Shown here: one piece after another, positions 62,580 through 64,000 of the stretch | How positions within the stretch are numbered: the first letter of the stretch is position 1 | Layout of the letters: each line of letters starts with the position of its first letter | Assembly (NCBI GenBank): GCA_012295275.1 | Contig: CM022668.1 | Location: forward strand, 4,279,080-4,343,079 | From: Chrysomallon squamiferum | Taxonomy: Eukaryota; Mollusca; Gastropoda; Neomphalida; Peltospiridae | Reading direction: 5' to 3' | DNA length: 64,000 nt | Made by a program: the position numbers and the translations under genes | Notes under the pieces: generated by a model | Seen by the model: the letters and a program-made list of their open reading frames with translations, nothing else | Databases searched by the model: none | Told to the model about the DNA's origin: nothing

Positions 62580-63342
62580 ATGACTAACACTTTGCGAATG
62601 GATGCAGAGGACGAGGGAGGTGTTGATTTCAGATGTGTACTACTTGAAGTTGATGGTGACCTGCACAAGGAGGACATTGATTCACTGAAATTCTTGTGTC
62701 GCGAGTTTGCTCCATTGAGTCGACTGGAACATATAAAGAACGGAACTGAACTGTTCAGCCTTCTTGAGAAAACAGGCCAACTGAAAGAAACAAATAAGTG
62801 GCTTTTGGCCGAGATGTTAAAACGTATTATGAGGTTAGATCTGGTGGAAACATTGCAGGTTGATGAGAAAGAACTGGATAGATATCTGTCCACGTATGGA
62901 TCACATTTTTCACCATACAGAAATCTACTTCTTGATCTTTCTGATGAAATTGGTGAAGAAGACTTTCATAAGTTGCTGTTTTTTTCTGGAGACATTCCTA
63001 GAGCAAAGCAACAAAAGATTCACAGTGTGCTGGATTTTTTTCTCATTCTTGAACAGATAAAAAAAATTAGTCCTGAAAATGTTGACATTTTGGAAGGTTC
63101 TCTTAAGCAGATAGGAAGATTAGATTTAGTAGAAAAAATAAAGAACTTCAAACAGAAGATGAATGTAAATATAACCTCTACAGCGGATCAGTCAGCTGTG
63201 ATTAGGACTGCAAATAAACCTGAAGAACCAATACCAAAGATGCAAGTAGAATATCCCAGTGAGCCAACTAAGCCTGATAGGACAACAGCAAATGTTGTAC
63301 CAGAGAATCCTCAACCAACACAAAGTCCTTCTTCAGAACCAG
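62580..63342 (+). CDS. Caspase 5: intact tandem-DED exon
   Basis: ATG at 62580, open for 254 codons, then CCA G before a GTAAAA donor. DED1 spans about residues 15-92 (DIDSLKFLCREF, MRLDLVETL) and DED2 about 110-195 (YRNLLLDLSDEIGEEDF, IGRLDLVEKI). Both carry the RxDL motif typical of caspase-8/10 and FLIP DEDs. A Pro-rich linker (VVPENPQPTQSPSSEPG) ends the exon in phase 1, ready to join a DD or caspase exon beyond the window. DEDs bind adaptor DEDs such as FADD in known systems. The expected acceptor upstream reads CTCCAAAC where the other copies have TTCCAG, so how exon 1 is joined is uncertain. Catalytic exons are not in view; it could equally be a FLIP-like or inactive gene. Confidence 0.85.
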
Positions 63343-64000
63343 GTAAAAAAAACTTCTTAAATGACCCAAGAATCATAAAACTGACAACTTGATTTGTATT
63401 GTAACTTTATTTTGAAAATAAATTAATGTAGAAATATTCCTATGAATGATAAGATTACATCAGTATTTCCGTAATTAACATACTTTAACTTATCTCATTA
63501 GTTCTGTCAATAATTTCAACTGTTCTATTATTTGTTCCATAGAATTTCAACATTGCTGTATAAACAATAAAATGGAAAATGTCAGCATCTATAATTACTC
63601 AGTCTAATTATTTTTATTCAAATACTATATTGTTAGCGAACATTTTTCACAATAAACTAATAAAATCATTAATTTATAAATATGTATTCATAATGTATTT
63701 ACACTTTTTGTCCACATTTCAAAATATTCACTTCAAATTGAAATGCTTAATTATACTTGTTTCTATTTATTAAGATTTTTATTTTCATTTTAATTTGTTC
63801 TTCAGTTTGCTGTTAAAATTTGTAGATCTGTATTTAAGTAGTGATTCCCTGGTTTCATTTCTGAATTAATATGGTTATATCGTTTTGACATACCAACAAT
63901 GTTCTCACTTACAAAGACGAGGGATTATCTTTAGTTTTCTATTTTTTTATTTGTCTGTTTATTTATTACATTTTGTTCATTATTCATTCATTCATTGATT
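63343..64000. other. Start of the next caspase 5 intron
   Basis: AT-rich. 63343-63870 parallels 46030-46520 and 54680-55040 downstream of the pseudogene linkers. No DD exon is visible before the window ends. Confidence 0.55.

Overview
The window is AT-rich, intron-rich animal DNA, full of microsatellites (AG, TG/CA, ATT, CTA) and recent segmental duplications. Spliced caspase genes, NHL-repeat fragments, PIF/Harbinger and Ty3-like remnants, and SINEs with ATTC-type tails suggest an invertebrate metazoan. A mollusc or other lophotrochozoan is my best guess, but the sequence alone does not settle it. No tRNA, rRNA or bacterial-type operon was seen.

The theme of the window is a small family of initiator-caspase genes. 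Five loci are visible. (1) A complete minus-strand locus (about 13.4-21.05 kb) has eight exons: a non-coding exon 1, a tandem-DED exon, a Death-domain-like exon, five caspase exons. It carries two in-frame stops and one extra base, so it looks like a pseudogene. (2) A plus-strand catalytic half (26.6-28.2 kb: p20, p10 and C-terminal exons, intact active site) has its 5' half missing at an assembly gap. (3, 4) Two decayed plus-strand copies (45.8-47.9 and 54.4-55.8 kb) lack their DEDs and p10. (5) An intact plus-strand tandem-DED exon (62.6-63.3 kb) belongs to a gene that runs off the window. Matching introns, 3' flanks and intron phases (phase 1 at nearly every junction) show common descent. 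The family promoter has a TATA box, a short untranslated first exon and a conserved splice donor. Upstream lie Rel/NF-kappaB-like palindromes, in one case as a 35-bp tandem repeat. It occurs seven times, three times with no caspase gene behind it.

Layout: 1-5 kb is a repeat unit seen again at 22-26 kb and inverted at 30-35 kb. 5.5-8 kb is a decayed DNA transposon carrying a USP-type deubiquitinase domain. 8.4-8.9 kb is an NHL-repeat fragment. 9.8-10 kb is an orphan promoter. 10.5-12 kb is a repeat. 13.4-21.2 kb is caspase locus 1 with a Ty3-like gag-protease fragment in its last intron. 20.3-26.2 kb pairs with 32.1-37.2 kb and 6.7-10.6 kb pairs with 37.3-41.5 kb, making a large imperfect palindrome around caspase 2 and a third NHL fragment. 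41.5-43.6 kb is almost featureless. 43.6-52.1 and 52.3-59.5 kb are direct tandem segmental duplicates, each holding a caspase pseudogene, a decayed helical ORF and a Harbinger transposase remnant, separated by a 200-N gap. 59.56-60.2 kb is a TIR element. 61.2-63.3 kb is the promoter and DED exon of caspase 5.

Interpretation: a death-fold caspase (DED-DED-DD-caspase) with a probable Rel-responsive promoter expanded by inverted and tandem duplication and then largely decayed here. Exon boundaries come from splice consensus, reading frame and comparison between copies, not from transcripts.
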